Part shown: positions 51,345 through 62,397 of the stretch, in pieces
How positions within the stretch are numbered: the first letter of the stretch is position 1
Layout of the letters: each line of letters opens with the position of its first letter
Assembly (NCBI GenBank): GCA_004124295.1
Contig: SCKI01000006.1
Span: forward strand, 62,001-126,000
Source of the DNA: Fidelibacterota bacterium
GTDB lineage: Bacteria > Fidelibacterota > Marinisomatia > SCGC-AAA003-L08 > TS1B11
Direction of reading: 5' to 3'
Length of the DNA: 64,000 bases
The notes under the pieces: generated by a model
The model's input: the letters and a program-made list of their open reading frames with translations, nothing else
Databases searched by the model: none
What the model was told of the DNA's origin: nothing
Position numbers and translations under genes: made by a program

Positions 51345-51607
51345 AAACAGTGGCAGTAGCAGTACCAGTTGGCAGTAATCTGCCTTACTGAGCTGGCTTG
51401 CCCTGAGTCCGCCAGCTGGCGGACCGAAGAACCTCCAGCATTGGCTCGTAAGATTCCTCGTTCCACTCGGAATGACAGAGGTGGTAAGACGGATCGTAAC
51501 TCGAAACTCGAAACGGGTTATTGGATGTTGGATGAAGGATGAAGATGCCGGGCAGGCCCGTAAATCGTAACTCGTAACTCGTAACTCGAAACCTGAAACC
51601 TGAAACC
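51345..51607. repeat. Spacer of mixed degenerate repeats
   Basis: Four word families follow one another: cagtggcagtagcagtacca (51351-51370), a cgccagctggcg palindrome, attggatgttggatgaagga, and taactcgtaactcgtaactc with cctgaaacctgaaacc (51555-51605). It abuts the TTG start of the acetoacetyl-CoA synthetase. No gene is seen. Confidence 0.65.
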
Positions 51608-53587
<1,980 letters not shown>

Positions 53588-53795
53588 CAGTGGGCATTGC
53601 CGGGGGACTGCCGGGTAATGAAAATTGTAAATTGTCGAATGAATATCGGAGCGCGTGGATTCTTGGCCTTTACAAGGAAGAGCAGAGCAAGCCCGGAACG
53701 CGAAACCCGAAACCCGTAACTCGTAACTCGAAACCCGAAACCTGAAACGAAACCCTCATGCCCCCTGACCCCAAAATGACCATCGCGGTTCGCCC
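53588..53795. repeat. Spacer with cgaaacccgaaac repeats
   Basis: The stretch 53695-53755 repeats cgaaacccgaaacccgtaac, then tcgtaactcgaaacccgaaa, and 53580-53605 shows cagtgggtagcagtgggcat. No gene is seen apart from the start of the next one. Confidence 0.6.
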
Positions 53796-54239
53796 ATGAA
53801 AGCCCACTACCTGGGACATATCGTCTTCTACGTCCGGGATATGGACCGCTCCCTGGCCTTCTACCGGGACCTGCTTGGTTTTGGGGAGGTCGGTTCCTGG
53901 GGCCGGCAGGCGGTGGCCCTCACCTCGGGACGCACGCATCACGAAATTCTGCTGATCGAGGTCGGCGCTGCCCCGGGCCCGCTGCAGGGGCAACGGCTCG
54001 GGCTGTATCACGTCGGCATCAAGGTGGGCGACAGCCTCGACGAACTCCGGGCCGCCCGGGACGAACTGCTGGAGCACGGCATTACCATCGACGGCGCCAG
54101 CGACCATACCGTCACCCAGAGCCTCTACCTGAAGGATCCGGACGGCAACGAGGTGGAGCTCTACGTCGATGCCGACCCGGCCATCTGGGAGAACGATCCC
54201 TCCGCCGTCATGGCCCGGATCAAGCCCCTCAAGCTGTAA
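53796..54239 (+). CDS. VOC-superfamily dioxygenase/glyoxalase-like protein
   Basis: The 147-residue protein starts MKAHYLGHIVFYVRDMDRSL and has GLYHVGIKVGDSLDELRAAR and LYLKDPDGNEVELYVDADPA. The His, His and Glu (GHIVFYV, YHVGIKV, EVELYVD) form the metal site of the extradiol dioxygenase/glyoxalase I type. The neighbourhood (tyrosine and ring-cleavage genes, then an AhpD-like CMD protein) suggests a small aromatic or keto substrate, but this is not proven. Confidence 0.87.
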   Translation: MKAHYLGHIVFYVRDMDRSLAFYRDLLGFGEVGSWGRQAVALTSGRTHHEILLIEVGAAPGPLQGQRLGLYHVGIKVGDSLDELRAARDELLEHGITIDGASDHTVTQSLYLKDPDGNEVELYVDADPAIWENDPSAVMARIKPLKL

Positions 54240-54270
54240 GCTTCGCAAGTCAATAAAAGGAACCATCACT

Positions 54271-54642
54271 ATGGGCCGGTTGGACGACTTTCAACATTTC
54301 CGCGAGCATATGAACGAGAAAATCCTCGCCGAGGGAAACCTGGACACCAAGCGGTTCTGGGGCCTGGACAGCAGGGTCTACGAGCCGGGGCGCGTCGATG
54401 GGCGCACCAAGGAGATGATGGGGCTGGTGGCTTCGCTGGTGCTGCGCTGCGACGACTGCATCGCTTACCACATGATCGAGTGCCACGGCCACGGCGTGGA
54501 CCGGGAGACGTTCTACGAAGTGCTCAACATCGGTCTGGTGGTGGGGGGCTCCATCGTTATCCCCCACATGCGCCGGGCGGTGGCCGTGCTGGACGAGCTG
54601 GAAGGGGTATCGACCGCGCCCCCGCAACCGGAAGGGGACTGA
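54271..54642 (+). CDS. Carboxymuconolactone decarboxylase-family (AhpD-like) protein
   Basis: The start ATG at 54271 (MGRLDDFQHFREHMNEKILA) is chosen; the upstream codons overlap the VOC gene. The 123-residue protein has VASLVLRCDDCIAYHMIECH, the CxxC-x-x-x-H redox motif of AhpD-like CMD proteins. GLVVGGSIVIPHMRRAV follows. Such proteins either reduce peroxiredoxin or decarboxylate lactones. The CxxC argues for the redox type. It is followed after 1 bp by the SnoaL-like gene. Confidence 0.9.
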   Translation: MGRLDDFQHFREHMNEKILAEGNLDTKRFWGLDSRVYEPGRVDGRTKEMMGLVASLVLRCDDCIAYHMIECHGHGVDRETFYEVLNIGLVVGGSIVIPHMRRAVAVLDELEGVSTAPPQPEGD

Positions 54643-54643
54643 C

Positions 54644-55084
54644 ATGGGCAGACTGATCGGCATCGGCCAGTCTTTCGAGGCGGCCCTGTTCAGCGGCGAT
54701 ACGGCTGGCCTGAAAAAGGTGCTCCATGAGAGCCTGGTGTACGAGGTCCTCGGCGAGCCCCCTACCGGCGGCAGCTTTCAGGGCCGTGAGCGGGTGCTGG
54801 AGGCCTTCGAGAAGCGCGAGACCGGGCTGGGTCCCGGCTTCGATTACCAGGAGCTGGGCCGCAGTTGGCATGAGGACCGTTCCGGCGGCAAGGTGTTCGT
54901 GGAGATCCACGAGCGGAGCTGGCTGCCCGACTTTCCCGATGACATCCTGGAGGTCCGCACCTGCTCGGTGCTCACCTTTGTGGGGGACGTCATCGTCAGC
55001 ATCATCGACTACACCGACAGCCAGGCCTACGCCGAGTTCCTGGCCCGGCACCGGGAGCACATTCCGAAGTTTCAGGTCACGTAG
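54644..55084 (+). CDS. SnoaL/NTF2-like protein
   Basis: The 146-residue cone-fold protein reads IGQSFEAALFSGDTAGLKKV, VYEVLGEPPTGGSFQGRERV, FVEIHERSWLPDFPDDI and FVGDVIVSIIDYTDS. The pattern fits polyketide-cyclase/NTF2-like small enzymes or binding proteins. The gene follows the CMD gene at a distance of 1 bp and is cotranscribed with it. Its last 8 bp overlap the end of the convergent GHxH-repeat lipoprotein gene. Reaction unknown. Confidence 0.82.
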   Translation: MGRLIGIGQSFEAALFSGDTAGLKKVLHESLVYEVLGEPPTGGSFQGRERVLEAFEKRETGLGPGFDYQELGRSWHEDRSGGKVFVEIHERSWLPDFPDDILEVRTCSVLTFVGDVIVSIIDYTDSQAYAEFLARHREHIPKFQVT

Positions 55085-55475
55085 CCTGGTAATTGCTGTC
55101 GCCGCTGGACTGTTCGGCATCGGCAATGGTAAAGGTAAAGGTATGCAGGTGGCCGCTGTTGCTGGTGGTGCTGCGGACCAGCGTCTCGCTTGCCTCCAGG
55201 GCGACGAAATCGCTCTGCGACAGTGTCACCGAATGGGTGTGTCCGGTGGAGGAGGTGGACAGGGTGCGGCCACCTTCCGGCGGCTGGCTGAGATCGGTAA
55301 TCTTGATCTCGACGGTGTGGGAGTGGCCGCTATTGACGCTCGAGGTGAAGAGGTAGCCGTTGGAAGTAGTGGTCGGCCGCGGCTCCGTGGAGGTGCTGCA
55401 GCCGATCTGGGTGATGACCAGCGGCATGAGGCCGGCGGCAGTCATGATGGTGACGATGAATTCCTTGCGTTGCAT
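55077..55475 (-). CDS. Small lipoprotein with three G-H-x-H repeats
   Basis: The 132-residue protein has a lipoprotein-like signal (VTIMTAAGLMPLVITQIGCS, Cys26). Three similar repeats then follow: SSVNSGHSHTVEIKI, SSTGHTHSVTLSQSDF and TTSNSGHLHTFTFTIAD. Each ends an exposed beta strand and carries His-x-His, a likely metal-binding pair. No enzymatic motif is visible. The regular repeats suggest a surface or periplasmic metal (zinc, copper or nickel) binding role, but that is inference. Confidence 0.8.
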   Translation of the reverse strand: MQRKEFIVTIMTAAGLMPLVITQIGCSTSTEPRPTTTSNGYLFTSSVNSGHSHTVEIKITDLSQPPEGGRTLSTSSTGHTHSVTLSQSDFVALEASETLVRSTTSNSGHLHTFTFTIADAEQSSGDSNYQAT

Positions 55476-55646
55476 ACCGTGGCGCTTTCCAGTGGCGGAG
55501 TGATGTTCAAGTTAGGCGCTGACCCGGCGGCCATTTGTCGCCCCGGCGACAGTTTACCCCTTGACTGGGGCCGGCGGTTTTGCCCTGCGCGGCCAGCGGG
55601 CCTTGCCGCCGTTGGGGAGGCAGCCTAAATTCCGCCGCCAAAAAAA

Positions 55647-55718
55647 GGCCCGTTCGTCTAGTGGTGAGGACTCCAGGTTTTCAACCTGGCAACAGGAGTT
55701 CGATTCTCCTACGGGCTA
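55647..55718 (+). tRNA. tRNA-Glu (anticodon TTC)
   Basis: Cloverleaf: acceptor GGCCCGT pairs with ACGGGCT, D arm GTCTAGTGGTGAGGAC, anticodon stem CCAGG-TTTTCAA-CCTGG with anticodon TTC, T arm AGGAGTTCGATTCTCCT. CCA is not encoded. It borders the AT-rich island that begins just downstream and is a possible integration site. Confidence 0.95.
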
Positions 55719-55989
55719 CTTGAGGAAGTTGCAGTCGGCAGTGGCAGTTGGCAAGGGGGGAGTAGCCAGCATCCAATATCCACCATCCACCATCCAGGTG
55801 ACCAAACTCCTACCAAGATCGACTAAGATTGACACTATTTGCCGGATACGGCGTGGATACGGGATTGAAAAAGTCGGGGTGGGGACGTTTATCCCAAAGG
55901 CATAGCTGAAGGAAGCCCCCCGATACGTTGACTTCCCGACCAGAAAAGCGTCCGCCTGACATATCCTTTGGTGCGAAAATATCATGGGG
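55719..55989. other. Spacer between tRNA-Glu and the Avs-like gene
   Basis: It holds gcagtcggcagtggcagttg (55732-55751) and atccaccatccaccatccag (55780-55799) word repeats, then about 190 bp with no recognised gene or attachment-site copy of the tRNA. Confidence 0.55.
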
Positions 55990-58900
55990 CTACCTGCCAG
56001 AATCAGGCTGTTCATAGAATTTTCTGGAACCCAAGGGATTCCCGTCCTTGAGCAGATAGACTTCTGAATATTCAACCCATCTACTAGGTGAAATCGGCAT
56101 ATCGATATACTCTTCTTTTTCACCCATTACTGTCCAAATGAGCGAATAGCCATTATTTGACAAATATTGGTCGAACATATCTTTTCTAACTAGTAGTCCC
56201 TGATAGTGGTGTCCCTTCAAAGCCGGATCAAATACGATACAAAGACCGTTCTTATCCTCCCATTGGCTATTGTCAGGATGCCACCTTAACCCCATCCCCT
56301 CAATAATCTCCGGATTAGGAAGCATACAAGACACCCCCTCTCCAACAGAATTATCATAATCGTTGGCAGCATTGTGATAGTTTTCTACCGTAATTCGCAC
56401 CCTGGTTGGTAGTGTATGGTAGTTCGTCTCGTCGGTCCAGCCTTTGTGCCCATAGTAGGGCGTGTTTCGGGCTGCATAGGAATTCGCCCAAGGGTATTCG
56501 CCGAGATACATTTGGCCTAGGTTGCCAGATTCGGGCATCCACCTCCCATAGATATTCTTACTCTTGGCCCACTGAAATAGATCGTCACTATTTTCCTCTG
56601 CCACGAGATAACTCCGAAGCTGATACCATATTCGTCGGTCCGGTTTCTGCTTTCTCGCCTCATGTGGAAGATGAGGTTCTACCCACTCAAAATTTGCCTC
56701 AAGAGCATAATAATCCGCTCCATCAACAGGGTCAGATACTTTGAGGAGGGGCGCAGTATCAGGAAAATCATCTTTTCTAAGCCGCCAGTCTTGTGTCATA
56801 GGATTCGAGCTCCAATCGTATCCTACAGGAGCAAGCCATTCATCGGTGTGGCCTTCTCCATAGAGACGTGGTGATGTGGAAACAAGCGTATGCGATGGAT
56901 CAATATCTCGCACATTGAGTCCCCAAGGACCGTCATATGTGATTGGTCCAGAATCGCCGTACTCGGGCATCATGTAAAAATTATCGCTGAGTCGTGCGAT
57001 TGCCTCATGGTAGCCAACCCATTGGTATTTCTTTCCGATTCTCTCAATTCTAGCACTCTCTCCTCGATGGATCGAATAACCTGAATCAAATTCACCAAAA
57101 CGCTCGTTCGTATATCCCATTTCAATTACTCGCCGAAAAATAAAGCGTGATACCAAATCGCTACTCATCCGTCTATCATCTTGAGATGGCAGGGCTTCGA
57201 AGTAGCGCACCACAATATCCTCATATGCTTGGCGTTTCTTTGTACGTAGAGATTTCAGGAATTTTTCCTCTACAGCTGATATTTCCTCAACAGATGGAGT
57301 GTCAGAAAGATCATCCTCCTCGTTCGTGTCAGGGAGAAATCGGATTCCAGTAAAACGAACCTGTTGAAATTCGCTCCATAATAGTTCCTGCCGCTTTGTT
57401 AGACTAGTGATAAACTTGTCATACTTTTCTCTCAAACTCGGTTTCCATTCCTCAGACAGAGGGGTTGATGACCAAGGCTGACGGGATCCTACAACGTATT
57501 TTCCAAAATCACCGATCCACCCAAGAAGCGAGTTATACACCTTGTATAATCCTCTTTCCGTTCTGGGTGTATTGTCTTTCAATTCTACGAGTTTTTTTAA
57601 ATCATCCGCGCTTGGTATATCATTGGGCCATTCCGAACTATAGGGGGGGCGAATCTTCTTTTTTGACAGGCGAAGCTTAAGCCCGCGATGAAGGGCGACC
57701 TCGATTACCCCTCTTGCATAATCTCTAAGCAGGATGTGCGGAGGTGGACTGCCATTCTTAAAAACAGTGTTATAAACGTCCTGGGCCAGCACCTTGATAT
57801 TCTCATTATCGTTGCTTCGAAGGGAGCAGCCGTACGCTACTGCATAGACCCGTTCGGCCACATAGGGATCATTTACTTCTCTGAAGTCCTTCAGAACTTC
57901 ACGCAGCACGGCGATCCTAGGGGTTAAAAGATTGACAAGGGCCTTGGTGGTCCGATCTCGCAAGGCGCGGTTGGTCGAAGTGAGAAACCAACAGAGTGTA
58001 ACAGCAAGTAATCGTATTGTTTCGTTGCTGACTTCGGATTTGTCCATAGGTAATAATGCCCAGTCGACTATACGACTGATCGGATACCCCTCGTAGTAGT
58101 TTTCCTGAAGAAAAATTGTCCACCATGCATCACGCTCAGCAATCCCAAACTTGCTCAGATGTTGATGCAACAGAGTCGCATTAAAAGGGTGATCGGGATT
58201 TGAGGAAATGGTAAGTAGCGCATTTACGAATTCATCGTGAGTATCTCTATGATTAATGACAACGCTATTAACATAACTACGCGCATTCTCAAAATCGAGA
58301 TTAGCGGGGTTTCTCCAAATGAGACTAGCTACGAAAGCTGATCTTACCGCGCCAAATGAACGAGCATGAGGAGCAACTTGAAAAAATTCCTGTTCCACCC
58401 GTTCAGGTAGTTGAATAGAGAGGGCTTCAATGAGCCCTCTTTTCCAAGAAGACCTGGCTTCATCGGGGAATCGGTTTCCTATTTTTCCGTTCGGCAGGAA
58501 TGCTGCTTGAGGATTCGCCTCATCCAAATAGGTATCAAGGAGATATTCAGCAACTAGATGATCCGAAAATCTTTCATAAGTAAATCGTACGATATGTTTG
58601 ATTGTCGTCTTGTCCCACTGATAAGCATCCTCAATAATGACCCCTTGATCGACCATGTGAAAATATAAAGACTCTTGGTAATTCGTTCCTGGGTGCAGCG
58701 AATCAAGAATTGACTTTGCCGTGTCCACATCGATCCAAGATACGTCTTCTTCTGCTAGTTTTTTTGCTAACCCCAAGGATGCTTTCCATACTAGCTGGTT
58801 CCGCTCGTCATACCCCAGAGCAGGTGCCAGAATCTTATCAACGGAGGCTATGTAGTATTTTAGAAGTTGATGTATACCATTCACGCCAGATGGAATCTCC

Positions 58901-60528
58901 CTAGCGCCACTATTTCTAATAGCTTGGCAGAAAGTGTACAGGAAAAGAGGATTAGTGAAATCCGGGAGAAGGGTGGGTATTCGTGGCGCATTCAAGCCGA
59001 AATATTCAAAGTACTTGTTTATGGCTTCCTGTGGTACTTCCGAAAACCCAGTATGGATTATTTCGACAAGTACTGTCTCGTCCAACCCTTCAGGAAGGAT
59101 AGTTGTTCGGTAGGTTGACCGAAAACTTACGACTATGCCAACCCAAGGGAATCTTTCTAGGGCAGTCAGCATTCCACTCAGGTGGTTCTTCCACATAGAC
59201 TTATCTTGGCTCTCGTTTAAAGCATCGATCATTAGTAGCACTCGATGCCCTTTGGCTTCACCTAGGGCATCCAATGCCCCAAGAAATTCATCTCTTTCCC
59301 CCCGTACGTGGAGGGTTGTTAAAATCTGAGCCCATGGATCGCCGCTATTAAAATGATTACCATGTAGTAATATTGTTGGTAGGCCAATCTCTGCCCTCTT
59401 TTCGGCTACATCGCAGAGCAAATGTGTTTTCCCCTGGCCAGCATCCCCAGTGATAAGCAGCGCCCCTGTGTTCGCGGATTCGGCTTCCGCCGACTCAAGG
59501 AACCTAATCAATGTCTGTGTGGCTCCAGCGATCCGGTATAATGCCGAACGCTGGCTACGGTACTTATCTAAATTGTGTTGCTGGTCGCTGGGGGTATCTT
59601 CTCCCTTTAATTTTCTTCTTTCCTGGTTCTCAAGATCGCGGAGAGAATCCACATATTTTTCAGCGGTCTCTATTAATTCATAACCGAACTGAATAATTCC
59701 TTCAAATAGTAATTGGTCTGGTCCTCGAGATAAATAGACGAGGTTGGCGACGGCAGCGCCCATTGTTTGCTTCATTTTAAACAGTTCGTCAACAATGCCC
59801 TTAAGATCAGGATCATCTTTTGTGAACGTGCCAATTCGAAACGCATCCTCAAATTCTACCAATTGCTCGCTTAATCTGTGTTGAAAGGCCTCCGTCCGGC
59901 CAACTCCATCAAATACATCCGCAATGGGTAAATCCACATTGAGGAGTGGTAAATATCGTTTCCCCGCATCGCTGATAGCCTCGTCCAATCGTCCCTTTAA
60001 CCAATCAGTTGTGAAGTATTCCTGATTAAAAAAGAAAAAGACCCGCCCCCGGTGACGGTCCTCAGTTAGTCGTGTCGTTAGATCGTGATTGCCCCAATAC
60101 ACGAACTCGACGGACATGCCTTTTGCTGCTGCCCATCCCTCCCATCTCGCAACACGATTATTCCATTTATCCATCATGGACTGCCGTCCTTTAATATGGG
60201 CATCGGGTCGGCCAATAGGCAGACAGACAAAATACTTAACTAATTTTGGCCGCTTCTCAAGGGCTGTTTTAACAGAATGATCAATTTGATCCCACTGACC
60301 ATTTGTCAGGGATTGTAGAAAGTACTTTGCTTGCCAGCCCCACTCGTTACCATTGGAAAGAGTCCAATAGCATTCAACGCCCGCATCGGGGTTGCCCACA
60401 CGAGTGAATTCAGCTCCAACTTGCGGAGATTCAGCCCTGGCGAGTTGGCAACAGAGCTCTTCGAATGCGTCGGACTGCATGCCGTTAAGGGTGCGTATTG
60501 TTGACCAGTTAAAGACGGTGCTAGGCAT
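55990..60528 (-). CDS. Avs-like STAND NTPase with N-terminal PD-(D/E)xK nuclease domain
   Basis: The single 1512-residue protein has an Mrr-like nuclease domain (about 1-200): helix FEELCCQLA, then NPDAGVECYW (D48, E52) and WGWQAK (Q66-x-K68). A linker follows (RGRVFFFFNQEYFTTDWLKG). The STAND NTPase carries Walker A ALLITGDAGQGKTHLLCDVA (about 362) and Walker B HRVLLMIDALNE (about 432). The C-terminal 900 residues are helical repeat-like and not otherwise recognised, as in Avs proteins, which sense phage proteins there and then cut DNA. Base composition is clearly AT-richer than the rest of the window, indicating transfer. Standing alone, without a separate nuclease gene, fits single-gene Avs systems. 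Confidence 0.87.
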   Translation of the reverse strand: MPSTVFNWSTIRTLNGMQSDAFEELCCQLARAESPQVGAEFTRVGNPDAGVECYWTLSNGNEWGWQAKYFLQSLTNGQWDQIDHSVKTALEKRPKLVKYFVCLPIGRPDAHIKGRQSMMDKWNNRVARWEGWAAAKGMSVEFVYWGNHDLTTRLTEDRHRGRVFFFFNQEYFTTDWLKGRLDEAISDAGKRYLPLLNVDLPIADVFDGVGRTEAFQHRLSEQLVEFEDAFRIGTFTKDDPDLKGIVDELFKMKQTMGAAVANLVYLSRGPDQLLFEGIIQFGYELIETAEKYVDSLRDLENQERRKLKGEDTPSDQQHNLDKYRSQRSALYRIAGATQTLIRFLESAEAESANTGALLITGDAGQGKTHLLCDVAEKRAEIGLPTILLHGNHFNSGDPWAQILTTLHVRGERDEFLGALDALGEAKGHRVLLMIDALNESQDKSMWKNHLSGMLTALERFPWVGIVVSFRSTYRTTILPEGLDETVLVEIIHTGFSEVPQEAINKYFEYFGLNAPRIPTLLPDFTNPLFLYTFCQAIRNSGAREIPSGVNGIHQLLKYYIASVDKILAPALGYDERNQLVWKASLGLAKKLAEEDVSWIDVDTAKSILDSLHPGTNYQESLYFHMVDQGVIIEDAYQWDKTTIKHIVRFTYERFSDHLVAEYLLDTYLDEANPQAAFLPNGKIGNRFPDEARSSWKRGLIEALSIQLPERVEQEFFQVAPHARSFGAVRSAFVASLIWRNPANLDFENARSYVNSVVINHRDTHDEFVNALLTISSNPDHPFNATLLHQHLSKFGIAERDAWWTIFLQENYYEGYPISRIVDWALLPMDKSEVSNETIRLLAVTLCWFLTSTNRALRDRTTKALVNLLTPRIAVLREVLKDFREVNDPYVAERVYAVAYGCSLRSNDNENIKVLAQDVYNTVFKNGSPPPHILLRDYARGVIEVALHRGLKLRLSKKKIRPPYSSEWPNDIPSADDLKKLVELKDNTPRTERGLYKVYNSLLGWIGDFGKYVVGSRQPWSSTPLSEEWKPSLREKYDKFITSLTKRQELLWSEFQQVRFTGIRFLPDTNEEDDLSDTPSVEEISAVEEKFLKSLRTKKRQAYEDIVVRYFEALPSQDDRRMSSDLVSRFIFRRVIEMGYTNERFGEFDSGYSIHRGESARIERIGKKYQWVGYHEAIARLSDNFYMMPEYGDSGPITYDGPWGLNVRDIDPSHTLVSTSPRLYGEGHTDEWLAPVGYDWSSNPMTQDWRLRKDDFPDTAPLLKVSDPVDGADYYALEANFEWVEPHLPHEARKQKPDRRIWYQLRSYLVAEENSDDLFQWAKSKNIYGRWMPESGNLGQMYLGEYPWANSYAARNTPYYGHKGWTDETNYHTLPTRVRITVENYHNAANDYDNSVGEGVSCMLPNPEIIEGMGLRWHPDNSQWEDKNGLCIVFDPALKGHHYQGLLVRKDMFDQYLSNNGYSLIWTVMGEKEEYIDMPISPSRWVEYSEVYLLKDGNPLGSRKFYEQPDSGR

Positions 60529-60953
60529 TTTGGGGCATCCGACTTTTCAATTAAGCATTGACAAATGAAATAAACTTGAAGTCTAATTTAGCGGAATAGT
60601 CCTATACAACCATAGAGTCAAGAGCAACGACCGTAGGTTACTTTACTAGACTGCAATTCCGCCACTTCAATAGGGTGTTGCTTGTCTACGCTCCTCCCCT
60701 GAGCTAACTTTCCTTTGCTAGCCAACACTGCTAATGGTGTATTACCAAAAGCGACACCCATGTCCAATCGGACAATTAGGGCAGGAAATCTATTTCCCCC
60801 CTGAATATGTCCGTCATGGATGTCTGGCGGTGTTGGCTAGCACTAATGCCCTAGTCCTTCAGGGGGGATTTTGTGCCCCTCTGAGGACTTGGAGAACATG
60901 GGTATGAGGTTTAGCAGGCCTCCATCCCAAATCAACAAGCGACGGGGGAAACC
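60529..60953. other. AT-rich spacer with MITE-like inverted repeat element
   Basis: The spacer upstream of the Avs-like gene contains several interlocking inverted repeats (described separately) and no recognised gene. The promoter of the Avs-like gene should lie at its left end: the AT-rich ttcaattaagcattgacaaa is around 60547-60566. Confidence 0.55.
60717..60841. repeat. 125-bp MITE-like element with 12-bp terminal inverted repeats
   Basis: GCTAGCCAACAC (60717-60728) and GTGTTGGCTAGC (60830-60841) are perfect inverted repeats. Inside is a TGTCC-AATC-GGACA hairpin. Two more inverted pairs straddle the right border: CCCCCCTGAA (60796-60805) with TTCAGGGGGG (60858-60867), and TAGGGCA (60777-60783) with TGCCCTA (60847-60853). 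An 11-bp pair GGGTGTTGCTT (60673-60683) / AAGCGACACCC (60749-60759) crosses the left border. Confidence 0.65.
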
Positions 60954-61427
60954 ATGAGACAATCCAGTTTACTGCTCATCCTGGCAGCTATCTTAGCAAG
61001 CGGCTGCGCCTACATCCTTAGCACCGACAGCCAGGATATATCCATCTCATCAAGTCCTGCCGGGGCGCAGGTGGTGATTAAGACCACGGGTGGCATCGAG
61101 GTATTCAGCGGCACGACGCCGGCACAGGCTCATTTGAAAAGGAAGAATGAGTACATCGTCGATGTTACCCTGGATGGCCACGCCCCAAAGCAAATCCACT
61201 TGTCACACTCCATCAATCCGGCGACGTTCTGGAATCTGCTGATAGGCGGAATTCCCGGCTGGATCATTGATGGCGTCACCGGGGCCATCTGGAAGCTTGA
61301 ACCGGAGACGATCACCATCACCCTGCAAACGGCCAGCATTGATGGTGAGGACCACCAGGTGCTTGTGTTCTCCTGGCTGGATAGCAATGGGGAGCCAGTG
61401 CATCAGGCGGTGGATGTATCTGATTAG
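60954..61427 (+). CDS. PEGA-like lipoprotein
   Basis: The 157-residue protein has a lipobox ILASGC (Cys18) and then SISSSPAGAQVVIKTTGGIE, a PEGA-like beta segment, and YIVDVTLDGHAPKQIHL. A hydrophobic helix-like FWNLLIGGIPGWIIDGVTGA is unusual after a lipid anchor and could contact the membrane. The C-terminus SWLDSNGEPVHQAVDVSD is closely copied downstream as a gene fragment at about 62398. A strong terminator follows. Function unknown. Confidence 0.82.
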   Translation: MRQSSLLLILAAILASGCAYILSTDSQDISISSSPAGAQVVIKTTGGIEVFSGTTPAQAHLKRKNEYIVDVTLDGHAPKQIHLSHSINPATFWNLLIGGIPGWIIDGVTGAIWKLEPETITITLQTASIDGEDHQVLVFSWLDSNGEPVHQAVDVSD

Positions 61428-61883
61428 GGTACATGGCCTTCCGAGGCGGTGGACTTACTTGATATACTCGAAAAGGAAGGGCTGCATTTATTTGCAGCCC
61501 TTTTTGTTTCAGATTAATGTCACGCCCTCCCGCCACCTATTTTTGTCAATGGAGTGACGCTGTTCTGAAAATACACTGCTATGTTCGCTTGGCGGGATAA
61601 ACTATCTTGCAACCCATGAGAGTACTCGTTGAATCAAGGAGGATATCAACCCGATTGGGACAAAGCTCAGAATATAATCGTGGTTATCTGGTGAGTTTCA
61701 TGAGCCGGGAAAAGAGCAAGCGAAGGACGTTTCAACTGAGACATCAGTTAAGCCTTGGAAACACGAATTATGTCACTTAGTTTTAGATAAATGGAGATCA
61801 CATTACTTTGGCGACGTACAGTTCGATGCTATTGATGAGTACATTTTAACGGCTACCAAAATGTTTCTACTATAGGTGGTATC
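61428..61883 (+). other. Spacer with terminator and an unsupported small ORF
   Basis: Apart from the terminator at 61479-61505 this stretch shows only a 53-codon frame (ATG at 61617, MRVLVESRRISTRLGQ) with no family match and poor start context. I see no recognised gene. Confidence 0.45.
61479..61505 (+). terminator. Rho-independent terminator of the PEGA-like lipoprotein gene
   Basis: GGGCTGCA-TTTATT-TGCAGCCC followed by TTTTT. A nearly identical copy is at 62545-62571. Confidence 0.93.
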
Positions 61884-62366
61884 ATGAAGTTCACACGAAA
61901 CTACGTGTCGAGCCTAATAATGGTGGCTCTATTCACTGGCTGCCTCACTCCGCCGGAAGAATCATCATATGAAATAGATGATCTACTGGCCGCGCCCGAA
62001 GTTGTATCGATCGGTGGGCAGAACTATGCTCTAGAGACATTTATGTGGCGGGATTTTATGCCAATAACTCCGCCTGGTGGGCAACCGCTTATTACGATCA
62101 TTTGGGTGACTGAGGTGGATTCGCTATCAATACCCCAAGAATTGAATGCTACGACCTTATACGTGATCAATGATGACGAGGTTTGGGAAACACCCTTCTC
62201 TGATGAAGATAGCCCGCCAACTCCAGAGCACAAATTAGAAAAAGTTGCCCGTGATGGCCCGAAGTGGGGACCCGATATCCTCGTGACAGTGGTTGTCCAG
62301 ATTAAATTTGACGGTAGCACATATCTGCTGAAAGCGTCAGACCAGTATATTGGGAGGACAGATTAG
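61884..62366 (+). CDS. Lipoprotein of unknown function
   Basis: The 160-residue product has a signal and lipobox (MVALFTGCLTPP, Cys20), then EIDDLLAAPEVVSIGGQNYA, RDFMPITPPGG and DILVTVVVQIKFDGSTYLLK. No family can be named. It follows the PEGA-like lipoprotein gene in the same AT-richer segment and is flanked by a copy of that gene's 3' end and terminator. It may thus have been inserted into a duplication of the neighbour. Confidence 0.75.
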   Translation: MKFTRNYVSSLIMVALFTGCLTPPEESSYEIDDLLAAPEVVSIGGQNYALETFMWRDFMPITPPGGQPLITIIWVTEVDSLSIPQELNATTLYVINDDEVWETPFSDEDSPPTPEHKLEKVARDGPKWGPDILVTVVVQIKFDGSTYLLKASDQYIGRTD

Positions 62367-62397
62367 GTTACACCGCCAACCACGCCTGGCTCATGTA

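Noticed and set aside
60717-60867. Replication origin in the repeat-rich spacer
   Set aside because: No DnaA-box-like cluster or dnaA/dnaN genes; interlocking inverted repeats fit a small inserted element better.
61617-61780. Small ORF of 53 codons after the PEGA-like lipoprotein
   Set aside because: No ribosome site or family match; normal expectation for an AT-rich spacer.
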